Shown one piece after another: positions 53,411 to 61,789 of a stretch of DNA of 64,000 nucleotides (its first letter is position 1; every line of letters starts with the position of its first letter). The DNA is from Methylotenera_A sp046594915 (GTDB taxonomy: Bacteria; Pseudomonadota; Gammaproteobacteria; Burkholderiales; Methylophilaceae), in contig JBKJRC010000003.1 of assembly GCA_046594915.1 (NCBI GenBank), positions 186,001-250,000 of the forward strand, written 5' to 3'. Both the position numbers and the translations under genes were made by a program. Below the pieces are notes generated by a model. That model was not told where the DNA came from. It saw only the letters and a list, made by a program, of their open reading frames with translations, and made no database searches.

Positions 53411-54307
53411 GTGAAAAAAATTCTGTTAACAGGCATCAATGGCCAAGTTGGCCATGCATTGCAAAAAAAACTTGCTCATCATCAAGTGGTTGCACTCAAT
53501 CGTGAGCAACTTGATTTAAGCGATGCCGATGCGATTCGTCTCGTCGTGCAAACCATTCGGCCCGATTTAATTATTAATCCAGCAGCTTATACAGCCGTGG
53601 ATAAAGCAGAAACAGAGCCAGATTTAGCCTACGCGATTAATACAACTGCGCCACGAATACTGGCTGAGGAAGCTACTAAAATCAATGCGGCGCTGATACA
53701 TTTTTCAACGGATTATGTATACGATGGGTTAAATACGCGCGATTATGTTGAAACTGACAAGGTGAATCCATTAAGTGTTTATGGCAAAAGCAAACTGGCG
53801 GGGGAAGCGGCGATTCAAGCAGTAGGCTTGCCGCATTTGATTTTACGCACCAGTTGGGTGTATGGCGCCTACGGCAAAAATTTCTTAAGAACGATTATTC
53901 GCCTGGCAAGTGAGCGGGATAATTTACGCATTGTGGCCGACCAATTTGGTGCGCCAACCAGCAGTGAAAGCATTGCAGAAGCGGTGTGCAAATTATTAAC
54001 GGCGTGGCAACCGCAAAATATGCAGCAAACTGGCGTTTATCATTTGTCCAATCAAGGCAAAACTTCTTGGCACGGTTTTAGTTGTGAAATTGTGTGCGAA
54101 TATAATCGTTTGGCGCAGGTTAAAGATTTAGCAGCACTTAGAACCAATGTCGATGCTATTACAGCGATTACAACGGCAGATTACCCTACGCCAGCCGTGC
54201 GCCCAGCCAACTCAACATTGAGCAATCAAAAACTTAATCAAGTGTTTGGTATTGTGTTGCCAAGCTGGCAGCATGGGCTAGAGCAAGTGTTGCAATCAAT
54301 TGAATAA
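53411..54307 (+). CDS. rfbD: dTDP-4-dehydrorhamnose reductase
   Basis: Final step, giving dTDP-L-rhamnose for cell-surface polysaccharide. The 298-residue protein has ILLTGINGQVGHALQ, NPAAYTAVDKAE, FSTDYVYDGL and catalytic YGKSKLAGE. The start is a GTG at 53411, 25 bp after rfbC; no in-frame ATG is near. All four genes of the pathway are present in order B-A-C-D. Confidence 0.95.
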   Translation: MKKILLTGINGQVGHALQKKLAHHQVVALNREQLDLSDADAIRLVVQTIRPDLIINPAAYTAVDKAETEPDLAYAINTTAPRILAEEATKINAALIHFSTDYVYDGLNTRDYVETDKVNPLSVYGKSKLAGEAAIQAVGLPHLILRTSWVYGAYGKNFLRTIIRLASERDNLRIVADQFGAPTSSESIAEAVCKLLTAWQPQNMQQTGVYHLSNQGKTSWHGFSCEIVCEYNRLAQVKDLAALRTNVDAITAITTADYPTPAVRPANSTLSNQKLNQVFGIVLPSWQHGLEQVLQSIE

Positions 54308-54336
54308 GCCTAAGCTTTTTAGACCAAATTTAAGTG

Positions 54337-54777
54337 TTAACCTAGTGCGTCTGCCCAGTTATTAGGCGTTTCGTATAGCCGAACACGCTCTAATTTTAAA
54401 TGATTGCCATAAGTATCTTTATATTGATGGCTTAAAATCTTAAACGCTTCTGCTGCCATATTTTCTGCGGTTGGAACGGTAGGGAATATCACCGTTTTGT
54501 GATTGGGTAGCGAGTTCAAAAAATCCAGAACGATTTTATCTTCACAATAAACCAGAAACGCGTGATCCCAAATATCCGCAACGCTTTCGCGTGCGATGCG
54601 TTTTACGTCAGAAAAATCCATCACCATGCCAGTTTCAGACACATTGTTTTGCGTGACAATATCACCTGATAGCGTGATTTCCAGCGTATAACGGTGGCCG
54701 TGTAAGTTACGGCACTGACTTTTGTGTGATGGAATGCGATGCCCAGCATCAAAATCTAAACGTGTGGTGATTTGCAT
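54337..54777 (-). CDS. queD: 6-Carboxytetrahydropterin synthase/6-pyruvoyltetrahydropterin synthase family (QueD-like)
   Basis: A 146-residue T-fold pterin enzyme. Zinc-binding histidines lie in DFDAGHRIP and NLHGHRYTLE; the catalytic cysteine is in SQCRNLHGH, and FPTVPTAENMAAEAF supplies the substrate-binding glutamate region. QueD makes carboxytetrahydropterin for queuosine. The organism also makes an H4MPT pterin, but nothing nearby links this gene to that pathway. Confidence 0.88.
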   Translation of the reverse strand: MQITTRLDFDAGHRIPSHKSQCRNLHGHRYTLEITLSGDIVTQNNVSETGMVMDFSDVKRIARESVADIWDHAFLVYCEDKIVLDFLNSLPNHKTVIFPTVPTAENMAAEAFKILSHQYKDTYGNHLKLERVRLYETPNNWADALG

Positions 54778-54803
54778 ATTGTGATTATAACATCACCCTA
54801 TCA

Positions 54804-56549
54804 TCAGACTGGTTGATGCTGTTTTGCCCAGAGCAGAAACTGCTCAAAAGGCATGGGTTTGGCAAAATAATAGCCTTGGCATTTGTGGATTTTCATGCGC
54901 TTAATCAGTTCCAAGCAGTCCACATCTTCTACACCTTCAGCTAGAACTTCTTTACCTAATGTGTAAGCCAGCGCGGCGATAGAGCTGACAATATCAAAAT
55001 CTTGACGTGAGTGTTTGATATCGCGCACAAAAGATTGATCAATTTTAATTAAATCAATTGGCATGGTGCGCAAGCGTGATAAAGAAGAAAAACCAGTACC
55101 AAAATCATCCAAAGCCAGCCTGAAGCCATTTTCAGACAACGTTTTAATCACTGAATTAGACGATTCGTTATATTCTAAAATTCCGTTTTCGGTGATCTCC
55201 AGCACGATATCCTGCGCGGTAATTTTCCACAATGCCATGGCTTGCAAGAGTAAATGCGGTAGCTCAATATCGTATAAATCTTCCGCACGCAAGTTAACGG
55301 TTAAATAAATTGGTAAATTGTGATCGTGGATTAATTCACTCGCATAACGGCAAGCGGAATTAATCAGCCAGCGGGTAAACAATTTACCTTTGCCTACTTT
55401 GTTTAAAATTTCTATGGTCACACTAGGATATATATTATCGCCAGCATCGCTTGACCAGCGCAATAATAATTCTGCTCCTGCGCAGGTCGAATCTTCAAGG
55501 TCAACAATTGGTTGAAAAAACAAGGTTAAACTATCGGTTGCAAAAGCTTCCAATACTTTTTTTTCTAGCGCGTTTTGACGTTTTAGTTCACCTTCTATTG
55601 CTGGTGAATATAGTACAAAATACTGTTGTGTAGCAATTGCACTTTCTAGTGCAGATTTAGCCTGTTCATATAGTTGGTCGCCATCCGTTGCTAAATTTTT
55701 GATGCTGGCACCACCCGAAAAAGGCGTGACCAGAATGGATTCGTTACTTAATACCAGCATTTCTTCAAACGCGCGGCCTAACTTAGCTGCGAGTAAATTA
55801 AGCTGTAAATCATTATCTAGATGAGGTACCAATAAATCAAATTGCAGGTTGCCGCTATAAAATAAAACAGCATCAGAAGAAATATTTTGCTTAAGTATAC
55901 TGGTGATTTTTTGGCTTAATTTGGATGTAACAATGTGTGAAAAATTAAGTGTATTTTTGGCAATCTGAAATTGAATGGAGAATAAGGCGACAATCTGATT
56001 TTGAGTGAGATTTTTTAATGTTTCTGCTAAGTAATCAAATAGTTGGCTAGCATTGGGCAGTTGCGTATTGGTATCAAAATTAAGCGCGTAATCTAATTGT
56101 TGCCGTTGATGTTGCTGCGTTGTTTCGGCAACTAAGTTAAACAGAAATAAGTGTAACTTGGCTGTGCTTACATTGCGGAATAAAGATTTTGCTTCAAAAC
56201 AGGTGATTAAATTAAGAATCGCTTGCACATCGGTATGGTGCTCAATGGCGGATAACCATAAAAATATCAGTTGATTCAAATTGGCAGTAAAGCTTTTTAA
56301 ATCTAAGTTGGCTGGCCAGTTACTTAATGCGTTTTTAAGGGGAAGTAAAAAAAATTCGTCTTTAACAGAATATGCAAATATTATTGTTTCAATCTGGTTA
56401 ACATTGACTTTCAAGTGAGAAAACAACTGACTTGGATTGATAGTATAGTGAGTCAGTTTATCTGCAATCTGTTGTTCCGTGTAACTGACTTCAATTTCAG
56501 CGACTTGCGCATCATCCTGTGCTGATGCGACTGATTCTTTAATGTCCAT
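54804..56549 (-). CDS. EAL-domain cyclic-di-GMP phosphodiesterase with degenerate GGDEF-like region
   Basis: A 581-residue cytoplasmic protein. The C-terminal EAL domain (from about residue 330) keeps the catalytic set: Glu360 in AGAELLLRW, Asn419, Glu451/Glu454 in EITENG, Asp481-Asp482 in DDFGTG, Lys502 in LIKID, Glu538 in AEGVED and Gln558 in QGYYFAKP. Residues about 150-315 resemble a GGDEF fold without the active motif. The first 150 residues are helical and not recognised. It lies 43 bp after the HD-GYP gene on the same strand, so both are likely one operon. Confidence 0.88.
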   Translation of the reverse strand: MDIKESVASAQDDAQVAEIEVSYTEQQIADKLTHYTINPSQLFSHLKVNVNQIETIIFAYSVKDEFFLLPLKNALSNWPANLDLKSFTANLNQLIFLWLSAIEHHTDVQAILNLITCFEAKSLFRNVSTAKLHLFLFNLVAETTQQHQRQQLDYALNFDTNTQLPNASQLFDYLAETLKNLTQNQIVALFSIQFQIAKNTLNFSHIVTSKLSQKITSILKQNISSDAVLFYSGNLQFDLLVPHLDNDLQLNLLAAKLGRAFEEMLVLSNESILVTPFSGGASIKNLATDGDQLYEQAKSALESAIATQQYFVLYSPAIEGELKRQNALEKKVLEAFATDSLTLFFQPIVDLEDSTCAGAELLLRWSSDAGDNIYPSVTIEILNKVGKGKLFTRWLINSACRYASELIHDHNLPIYLTVNLRAEDLYDIELPHLLLQAMALWKITAQDIVLEITENGILEYNESSNSVIKTLSENGFRLALDDFGTGFSSLSRLRTMPIDLIKIDQSFVRDIKHSRQDFDIVSSIAALAYTLGKEVLAEGVEDVDCLELIKRMKIHKCQGYYFAKPMPFEQFLLWAKQHQPV

Positions 56550-56592
56550 TATTTATCGCACTATTTAAATAATTGATTTATACAACGGATAT

Positions 56593-58188
56593 TTACAGAT
56601 AAAAATCGTTCGGATTCAAACCGAAACTATCAGGTGGCAAACTTCGGGTGATTTTATACGGATCTCCTGCGGGAGTGCTAGGGTTGTTTAGCAAATTCAA
56701 TATCACTGGCGAGTCATAACGCACTTTATCGGGATCCATTAATAGCATTAAACGTGGCAATAACCTTCTGACCTGGTTTTGCTGAATAACCACGGCCACC
56801 TCGCCAGTATTCAGCTCTACCAAAGAACTCACTGGATACATGCCCATAAATTGTACCAGTTGATCGACCAATTCGCTGCTAAATTTGACCCCGCTTAATT
56901 GATGTATTTCATCTAATGCTCTCTGATGAAATACGCCTTTGGCATAGCTTTTGTGCGTGGTAATCGCGCAGTAGGTATCGATTAAGCCTGCTGCTTGTGA
57001 CATTAAACCAATTTGATTACTTTTTAGTTGATACGGATAACCGCTACCGTCGATACGTTCATGATGCTGTGCGACTAAAAAAATCGCGCTGTTGGGTATA
57101 TTAGGTGTGGTTTCTAAAATCTTAAGACTTTCATCAACATGTTTTTTCGCATGTTCAAACTCTTCATGCGTCAATTTACCTTCTTTTAATAAAATATCGG
57201 CCGATATTTTTACTTTACCCACGTCTTGCAATAAACCTGCTAAGCCCAGTTCTTTGATTTGTACTTTGGATAAAGCCAAAAAATTACCAAATGCCATCAA
57301 TGTAATCGATACATTTAATGCATGATTGTAGGCATAATCATCGGTTTTTTTCAGTTTAGCCAGCCATAACAGCGCGTCTGGCGTGCGCCCGATGCTTTCC
57401 ACCATGCTGTCTAAAATTTCGCTTACTGCAGTTAAATCAAGATGCTGTTCATTGGCTATAGACTCAAAAATATCGCGTGTAGCAATTTGCGATTGCTCAT
57501 AGACGGGTGCTATCAGTGCAATTTCATTTTCAACTGGCGGGTCTTCTTCGTAAATCGTAATTCGGTAACCGTCATCATGTGCAACTTGGCCATTTTTGGT
57601 GTTGCCAGCGCCGTTAACAGTATCTTTAAATTTATCACGTTTAAATAAGCCACCAATAAATCCGCCAACATCTTTAGCTAATTGTTTGGTAATTGATTCT
57701 TGTATCGGGGGCTTAACAGAATTTTCATCAGACAACACTAGCTGCGCCGCGCTGTTTGCACCGTATCGTAAATTGAAAATGGCGCCATCTTTTAGATTTA
57801 TTTCAATATTTTTTTTTGGTTGCTGATTTTTTAAATCTCTTAAAATTTCGATAAAAGAATTTTTGTCGGTTTGTTTACGATTGGCGCTGGCATGAACCTG
57901 CTTATCGGACATAATTTTGCTGGGATCTTTAAGCCTGATCACAGAGCCTTCGCGTTTAATCGCCACATTTAGTTTTGCTGGCGATATAAACTGATCGCCT
58001 GCCGATTTAGTACGGTCTATATACACAAAAATACAAATCGATTTTAAGACATCTATATCGGATGGATCGTCCAGTAGAAAGCCTTGCAGCATAAACGGCG
58101 TGCCAATCCAAGGCCTGTCCAGCTCGGCCACGTACATGCCGAGTGCAAGCTTTGCTACTTCCACTCTTTCTTTTTTTAAATCAATCAT
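56593..58188 (-). CDS. HD-GYP domain protein with DUF3391, altered HD motif
   Basis: A 531-residue signalling protein. The N-terminal DUF3391 region (VAKLALGMYVAELDRPWIGTPF) precedes a linker and an HD-GYP domain from about residue 230. The GYP motif HHERIDGSGYP (375-385) and His289 and His350 are intact, but the HD pair reads Gln321-Asp322 in LLQDVGKVK, where the family has HDxGK. This may weaken or change metal binding and cyclic-di-GMP hydrolysis. The neighbouring EAL protein keeps its catalytic residues. Confidence 0.9.
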   Translation of the reverse strand: MIDLKKERVEVAKLALGMYVAELDRPWIGTPFMLQGFLLDDPSDIDVLKSICIFVYIDRTKSAGDQFISPAKLNVAIKREGSVIRLKDPSKIMSDKQVHASANRKQTDKNSFIEILRDLKNQQPKKNIEINLKDGAIFNLRYGANSAAQLVLSDENSVKPPIQESITKQLAKDVGGFIGGLFKRDKFKDTVNGAGNTKNGQVAHDDGYRITIYEEDPPVENEIALIAPVYEQSQIATRDIFESIANEQHLDLTAVSEILDSMVESIGRTPDALLWLAKLKKTDDYAYNHALNVSITLMAFGNFLALSKVQIKELGLAGLLQDVGKVKISADILLKEGKLTHEEFEHAKKHVDESLKILETTPNIPNSAIFLVAQHHERIDGSGYPYQLKSNQIGLMSQAAGLIDTYCAITTHKSYAKGVFHQRALDEIHQLSGVKFSSELVDQLVQFMGMYPVSSLVELNTGEVAVVIQQNQVRRLLPRLMLLMDPDKVRYDSPVILNLLNNPSTPAGDPYKITRSLPPDSFGLNPNDFYL

Positions 58189-58406
58189 TATTTAAACTTT
58201 TAAAAAAACCAGTACTTTAAAAAATTAATTACAACGTGATTCAATTGTTAATTTGTTGTTTCCGTTGTGATAATACAGCAAACGATCATAAATGCTATGC
58301 AGTAGAAATGAATCGCTGTTTCAACCAGACAACATTTTTTAAGGCTGAGTTAACACTCAAATGATAGACAAAAATTAATTGGCTATCAAATGCAGGATTA
58401 TTGCAC

Positions 58407-59288
58407 TTAAGACAAAGATAGTTCGTGCGATAGCTGCTGGTAAAAATTCAGGCGCGTGGTGGATATTTTACCTGCTTTTACTGCGTTAAGTATGGCGCAA
58501 TCGGGTTCGTGAGTGTGCTTACAGTTGTTAAATCGACATTTGCCCAAGTACGGTTTAAATTCTTTAAAGGCCAATTCAACCTGTTCGTTTGAAAGGTGAT
58601 TTAAGCCAAACTCTTGCAAGCCAGGCGAATCAATTAAGCTACTGGGTTCTGTAAAAGCAAGCCCATCCAAATGATATAAATGCGTGGCGGTGGTGGTATG
58701 TTTGCCGCTATCGAGCACGGTACTGATTTCTTGCGTGCGCACATTCACATGGGGCAATAGCGCATTGATAATGGTCGATTTGCCCATGCCCGACTGACCA
58801 ACTAAAACACTTTGGTGATTGGCTAAATATTGTTTGATGCTGTGGATATCTTGTTTTGCCGATAAATGCACCACTTGATAACCTAAATCCGCATACAGTT
58901 GCAGCTTTGCTTTTGCGTTGTCCACATCGGTTAAGTCACATTTATTTAACACAATCAGTGGCTTAATTTTGGCCGCTTCTGCTGCGATTAAACAACGGTT
59001 TAATAAAGCTTCATAAAAACTAGGTTGAGTGGCTAAAACAATCACAATTTGCGTAACATTGGATGCAAGTATTTTACTTTTGATGGCATTGCTGCGGTAG
59101 AGCAGTGTGGTGCGCGGCAGGCTAGATTCAACAACGCCTTCAGTGGTAGCGGTCAGCTTGATATTGACGTGGTCGCCACAGGCTAAATCGGTTTTTTTGC
59201 CACGCGTCACGCAACTAATGCGTATTTTATCGGCAAGTTCAACATCGTAACGTTTGCCGTAGGAGGCAACAACTAAACCTTGCGGCAT
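58407..59288 (-). CDS. rsgA: Ribosome small subunit-dependent GTPase
   Basis: Circularly permuted GTPase that aids late 30S maturation, 293 residues. Order G4 (LNKCDLTD), G1 (GQSGMGKSTIINALL) and G3 (DSPGLQEF), followed by the C-terminal zinc site CRFNNCKHTHEPDC. The N-terminal OB fold starts VVASYGKRYDVEL. Located with orn, as in many Proteobacteria, though here divergent from it with two genes between. Confidence 0.95.
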   Translation of the reverse strand: MPQGLVVASYGKRYDVELADKIRISCVTRGKKTDLACGDHVNIKLTATTEGVVESSLPRTTLLYRSNAIKSKILASNVTQIVIVLATQPSFYEALLNRCLIAAEAAKIKPLIVLNKCDLTDVDNAKAKLQLYADLGYQVVHLSAKQDIHSIKQYLANHQSVLVGQSGMGKSTIINALLPHVNVRTQEISTVLDSGKHTTTATHLYHLDGLAFTEPSSLIDSPGLQEFGLNHLSNEQVELAFKEFKPYLGKCRFNNCKHTHEPDCAILNAVKAGKISTTRLNFYQQLSHELSLS

Positions 59289-59319
59289 TACTGGTTAGTT
59301 TTCAAAGGCAAAAATAGGG

Positions 59320-59634
59320 TTAATGATCAAATTTATAGTAATTTTGGTTTAAATACGCAGCGACGTTCAGTTCTTCATCTTCGAACCATTTTAAACCCAG
59401 CATGGTACTGCAGTTGCGCACTTGTGCAACTAGGCCTTTAGAAGTTTTAACTTTTGCATCTTGGCGTGTATAAATAGCCGAGCCATCACCGCCAAAACTG
59501 CTGGCGTGGCAACTAATGCAATGCTGATTCACCAAGGTTTTGCCCGCATTGACATCTGCTTTTGCAAATAGCTCGTTCGCCTGTGTATTAAAGCTGCAAA
59601 CTAACAGTACAAAAAATATCCTATGTTTTAACAT
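59320..59634 (-). CDS. Small periplasmic c-type cytochrome
   Basis: A 104-residue monohaem cytochrome. A signal peptide (HRIFFVLLVCSFNTQA) is followed by the haem motif CISCH and a distal methionine candidate in CSTMLGLKW. Electron partner unknown; a methylotroph has several methanol or methylamine oxidation chains, but no dehydrogenase gene is adjacent. Confidence 0.88.
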   Translation of the reverse strand: MLKHRIFFVLLVCSFNTQANELFAKADVNAGKTLVNQHCISCHASSFGGDGSAIYTRQDAKVKTSKGLVAQVRNCSTMLGLKWFEDEELNVAAYLNQNYYKFDH

Positions 59635-59685
59635 GTTAAGTACTCCTGCATGCTTGTGTAATTAACACTGGCTTAATCCAACCGA

Positions 59686-60936
59686 TTAACCAGTATACGC
59701 CGCTAATTTTGAAATTCGCATGCTCGCTGGCGGGTGCGAATCATAAAATGCCGAGTGCAATGGATCTGGCGTCAAGGTAGAGGCGTTATCGCGATACAAC
59801 TTAACCAGTGCTTTAACTAACTGGTTGGCGTCTGCATGTTTGGCGGCGTAGTCATCGGCTTCAAACTCATTTTTACGTGAATAGCTGGCCATTAACGGGC
59901 GTAGCAAAAATAAAAATACTGGCGACACTAATAAAAACAGCAATAAGGCCATATGATTGCTCATTTCAGTGACGCCCAAGCCATTGTAAAACCAGTTTTG
60001 ATTCATTAACCAGCCGAGCAAAGCCAGGCCAATAAAGCTCATAAAGAATAACATCGCGATGCGTTTAATCACATGATGATGTTTAAAATGACCCAGTTCA
60101 TGCGCAAGCACGGCTTCAATTTCTTCTGTATTTAATCTGCTTAACAAAGTATCAAAAAACACCACACGTTTGCTGCTGCCAAAGCCCGTAAAATAGGCGT
60201 TGCCGTGGCCAGAGCGTGTAGAACCATCCATCACAAATAAGCCTTGTGATTTAAAGCCACATTTAATTAACAGTGTTTCAATGCGAGATTTTAAATTTTC
60301 ATCCGCCAATGGCGTAAATTTGTTAAATAATGGGGCAATAAAAGTAGGGTATACCGCCAACATAACAATATTAAATACACTCCAAACCACCCATAAATAA
60401 AACCACCAGTATTGCCCAGCACCTTGCATTAACCATAATGCCGCAAATAATATGGGCGCGCCCAACGCCAAACCAACCAAACTGTGTTTTAGCATATCGC
60501 TAAAAAACATGGCTGGGGTCATTTTATTAAAACCAAATTGTTCGTCAATACTGAATGTTTTGTAATAGTCAAATGGAATATCAATCAAGCTGCTAATTAA
60601 CATAGCGCTAGAAATCACCAGCGCGCCACGAATAATCTCATGGCCTGGCAACAAATTAAACCAAGCAGTATCAATCAACTGCAAACCGCCACCAATGGTT
60701 AATATTGCCAATAACAAGGCTTGCGCAGTTGCCTCAATCAAAGCCACTTTGGTTTTGGAAGCAGAATAATCAGCCGCTTTTTGGTGTGCTTCTAAACTAA
60801 TATTACCTGCAAAAGCTGTTGGAACAGTACCGCGATGCGCCTGCATGTGGTTAATATGTCGTGAACCTAGCCAAATGCGAACGGCAGTGGTTGATATTAA
60901 TAAGAAAACAAAAATAAAAGTAAGTGTAGATGCCAT
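59686..60936 (-). CDS. M48 family membrane metallopeptidase (Ste24/CAAX protease type)
   Basis: A 416-residue integral membrane protease. The zinc motif HELGHFKHH and the downstream third ligand in NEFEADDYAAKHA are clear. The N-terminal region has several membrane segments and FDYYKTFSIDEQFGFNK, typical of Ste24-like enzymes. Probable role in membrane protein quality control. Divergent from orn. Confidence 0.92.
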   Translation of the reverse strand: MASTLTFIFVFLLISTTAVRIWLGSRHINHMQAHRGTVPTAFAGNISLEAHQKAADYSASKTKVALIEATAQALLLAILTIGGGLQLIDTAWFNLLPGHEIIRGALVISSAMLISSLIDIPFDYYKTFSIDEQFGFNKMTPAMFFSDMLKHSLVGLALGAPILFAALWLMQGAGQYWWFYLWVVWSVFNIVMLAVYPTFIAPLFNKFTPLADENLKSRIETLLIKCGFKSQGLFVMDGSTRSGHGNAYFTGFGSSKRVVFFDTLLSRLNTEEIEAVLAHELGHFKHHHVIKRIAMLFFMSFIGLALLGWLMNQNWFYNGLGVTEMSNHMALLLFLLVSPVFLFLLRPLMASYSRKNEFEADDYAAKHADANQLVKALVKLYRDNASTLTPDPLHSAFYDSHPPASMRISKLAAYTG

Positions 60937-61061
60937 AAGGTGACTTAATCGTTAAAAAACTGGAAAGTTGAATATAATGATATTGTGAAGCATTTGCGCA
61001 CTATACGTTCAACTTAACTGCAATAATTTAAACATTTTAATCGTATTTAATGGAAATCATG

Positions 61062-61634
61062 ATGGCCACTTTAAGCAATAATACAGACAATTTGAAATCA
61101 AACGACAACTTAATTTGGCTAGACATGGAAATGAGCGGATTATTACCCGACAGCGACCGCATTTTGGAGCTTGCCGCCGTGGTGACGGATGCCGATTTAA
61201 ATGTATTAGGTGAGTCGCCAGTCTTGGTGATTCATCAGGCAAATAGCGTGTTAGATGGCATGGATGCCTGGAATAAAGGCACACATGGCCGCAGTGGTTT
61301 GATTGAAAAAGTAAAAGCTTCCACCATGGATGAACAAGCTGCAACCGAGCAAATGATTGCATTTTTAAAGCAGTATGTGCCAGTAGGTAAATCGCCTATG
61401 TGCGGCAATTCCATTTGTCAAGACAGGCGTTTTATGGCGCGCTATATGCCTGATCTAGAAGGCTATTTTCACTATCGAAATTTGGATGTGAGCGTATTTA
61501 AAGAGCTGGCGCGCCGTTGGAAACCGACTGTATATTCTGGCTTTAAGAAAGCCAGTAAGCATGAAGCGCTAGCGGACATTTATGAATCAATTGATGAGCT
61601 AAAATATTATCGCGAACATTTTATTGTTAAGTAA
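61062..61634 (+). CDS. orn: Oligoribonuclease
   Basis: Degrades short RNA pieces and pGpG, the product of cyclic-di-GMP phosphodiesterases such as the EAL protein nearby. The 190-residue DEDDh exonuclease has WLDMEMSGLLPDSD, GNSICQDRRFMARYMP and SKHEALADIYESIDEL. Three ATGs are in frame (61050, 61059, 61062). GGA at 61052-61054 gives suitable spacing for 61062. Confidence 0.94.
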   Translation: MATLSNNTDNLKSNDNLIWLDMEMSGLLPDSDRILELAAVVTDADLNVLGESPVLVIHQANSVLDGMDAWNKGTHGRSGLIEKVKASTMDEQAATEQMIAFLKQYVPVGKSPMCGNSICQDRRFMARYMPDLEGYFHYRNLDVSVFKELARRWKPTVYSGFKKASKHEALADIYESIDELKYYREHFIVK

Positions 61635-61686
61635 ACGGCTCTAAAACGCAATAAATAGAACAATTTGCATCGCTACAATCGCCAGT

Positions 61687-61721
61687 AAAAAAAGGGGGCG
61701 TAACGATCAGGTTACACCCCT
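61687..61721 (-). terminator. Intrinsic terminator of glgA and the candidate small RNA
   Basis: On the minus strand AGGGG-U-GUAAC pairs with GUUAC-G-CCCCC around a six-base loop (one internal mismatch) and runs into seven U residues (61693-61687). The T-run exists only on the minus strand, so the structure does not terminate orn. Confidence 0.82.
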
Positions 61722-61753
61722 AGGGAGGAGAAATTGGCTTTGGAGAAGCTTAA
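61687..61753 (-). ncRNA. Candidate sigma-54-dependent small RNA with anti-Shine-Dalgarno tract
   Basis: Transcript of about 67 nt inferred from a sigma-54 promoter at 61765-61779 and an intrinsic terminator at 61687-61721. It would carry GCUUCUCC, then CUCCUCCC (61730-61723), an exact complement of a strong ribosome-binding site GGGAGGAG, in unpaired sequence before the terminator stem. It has no ATG-led ORF. I do not recognise it as a named RNA family; resemblance to CU-rich small RNAs of other Proteobacteria is possible. Confidence 0.6.
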
Positions 61754-61764
61754 GTATTGTATAA

Positions 61765-61779
61765 GCATCAGCTGTGCCA
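61765..61779 (-). promoter_or_regulatory. Sigma-54 promoter (-24/-12) pointing away from glgA
   Basis: Minus-strand TGGCAC (61779-61774), five bases, then ATGCT (61768-61764); consensus TGGCAC-N5-TTGCW. The GG (61778/61777) and GC (61766/61765) have the required 10-bp interval. It begins 11 bp after the glgA stop, so any activator sites would be within glgA. Confidence 0.65.
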
Positions 61780-61789
61780 ACTTTTTTCC

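Noticed and set aside
60965..61015. Inverted repeat AAGTTGAA / TTCAACTT in the M48 protease-orn gap
   Set aside because: Eight-base arms 35 bp apart in AT-rich DNA; weak by itself and no further support.
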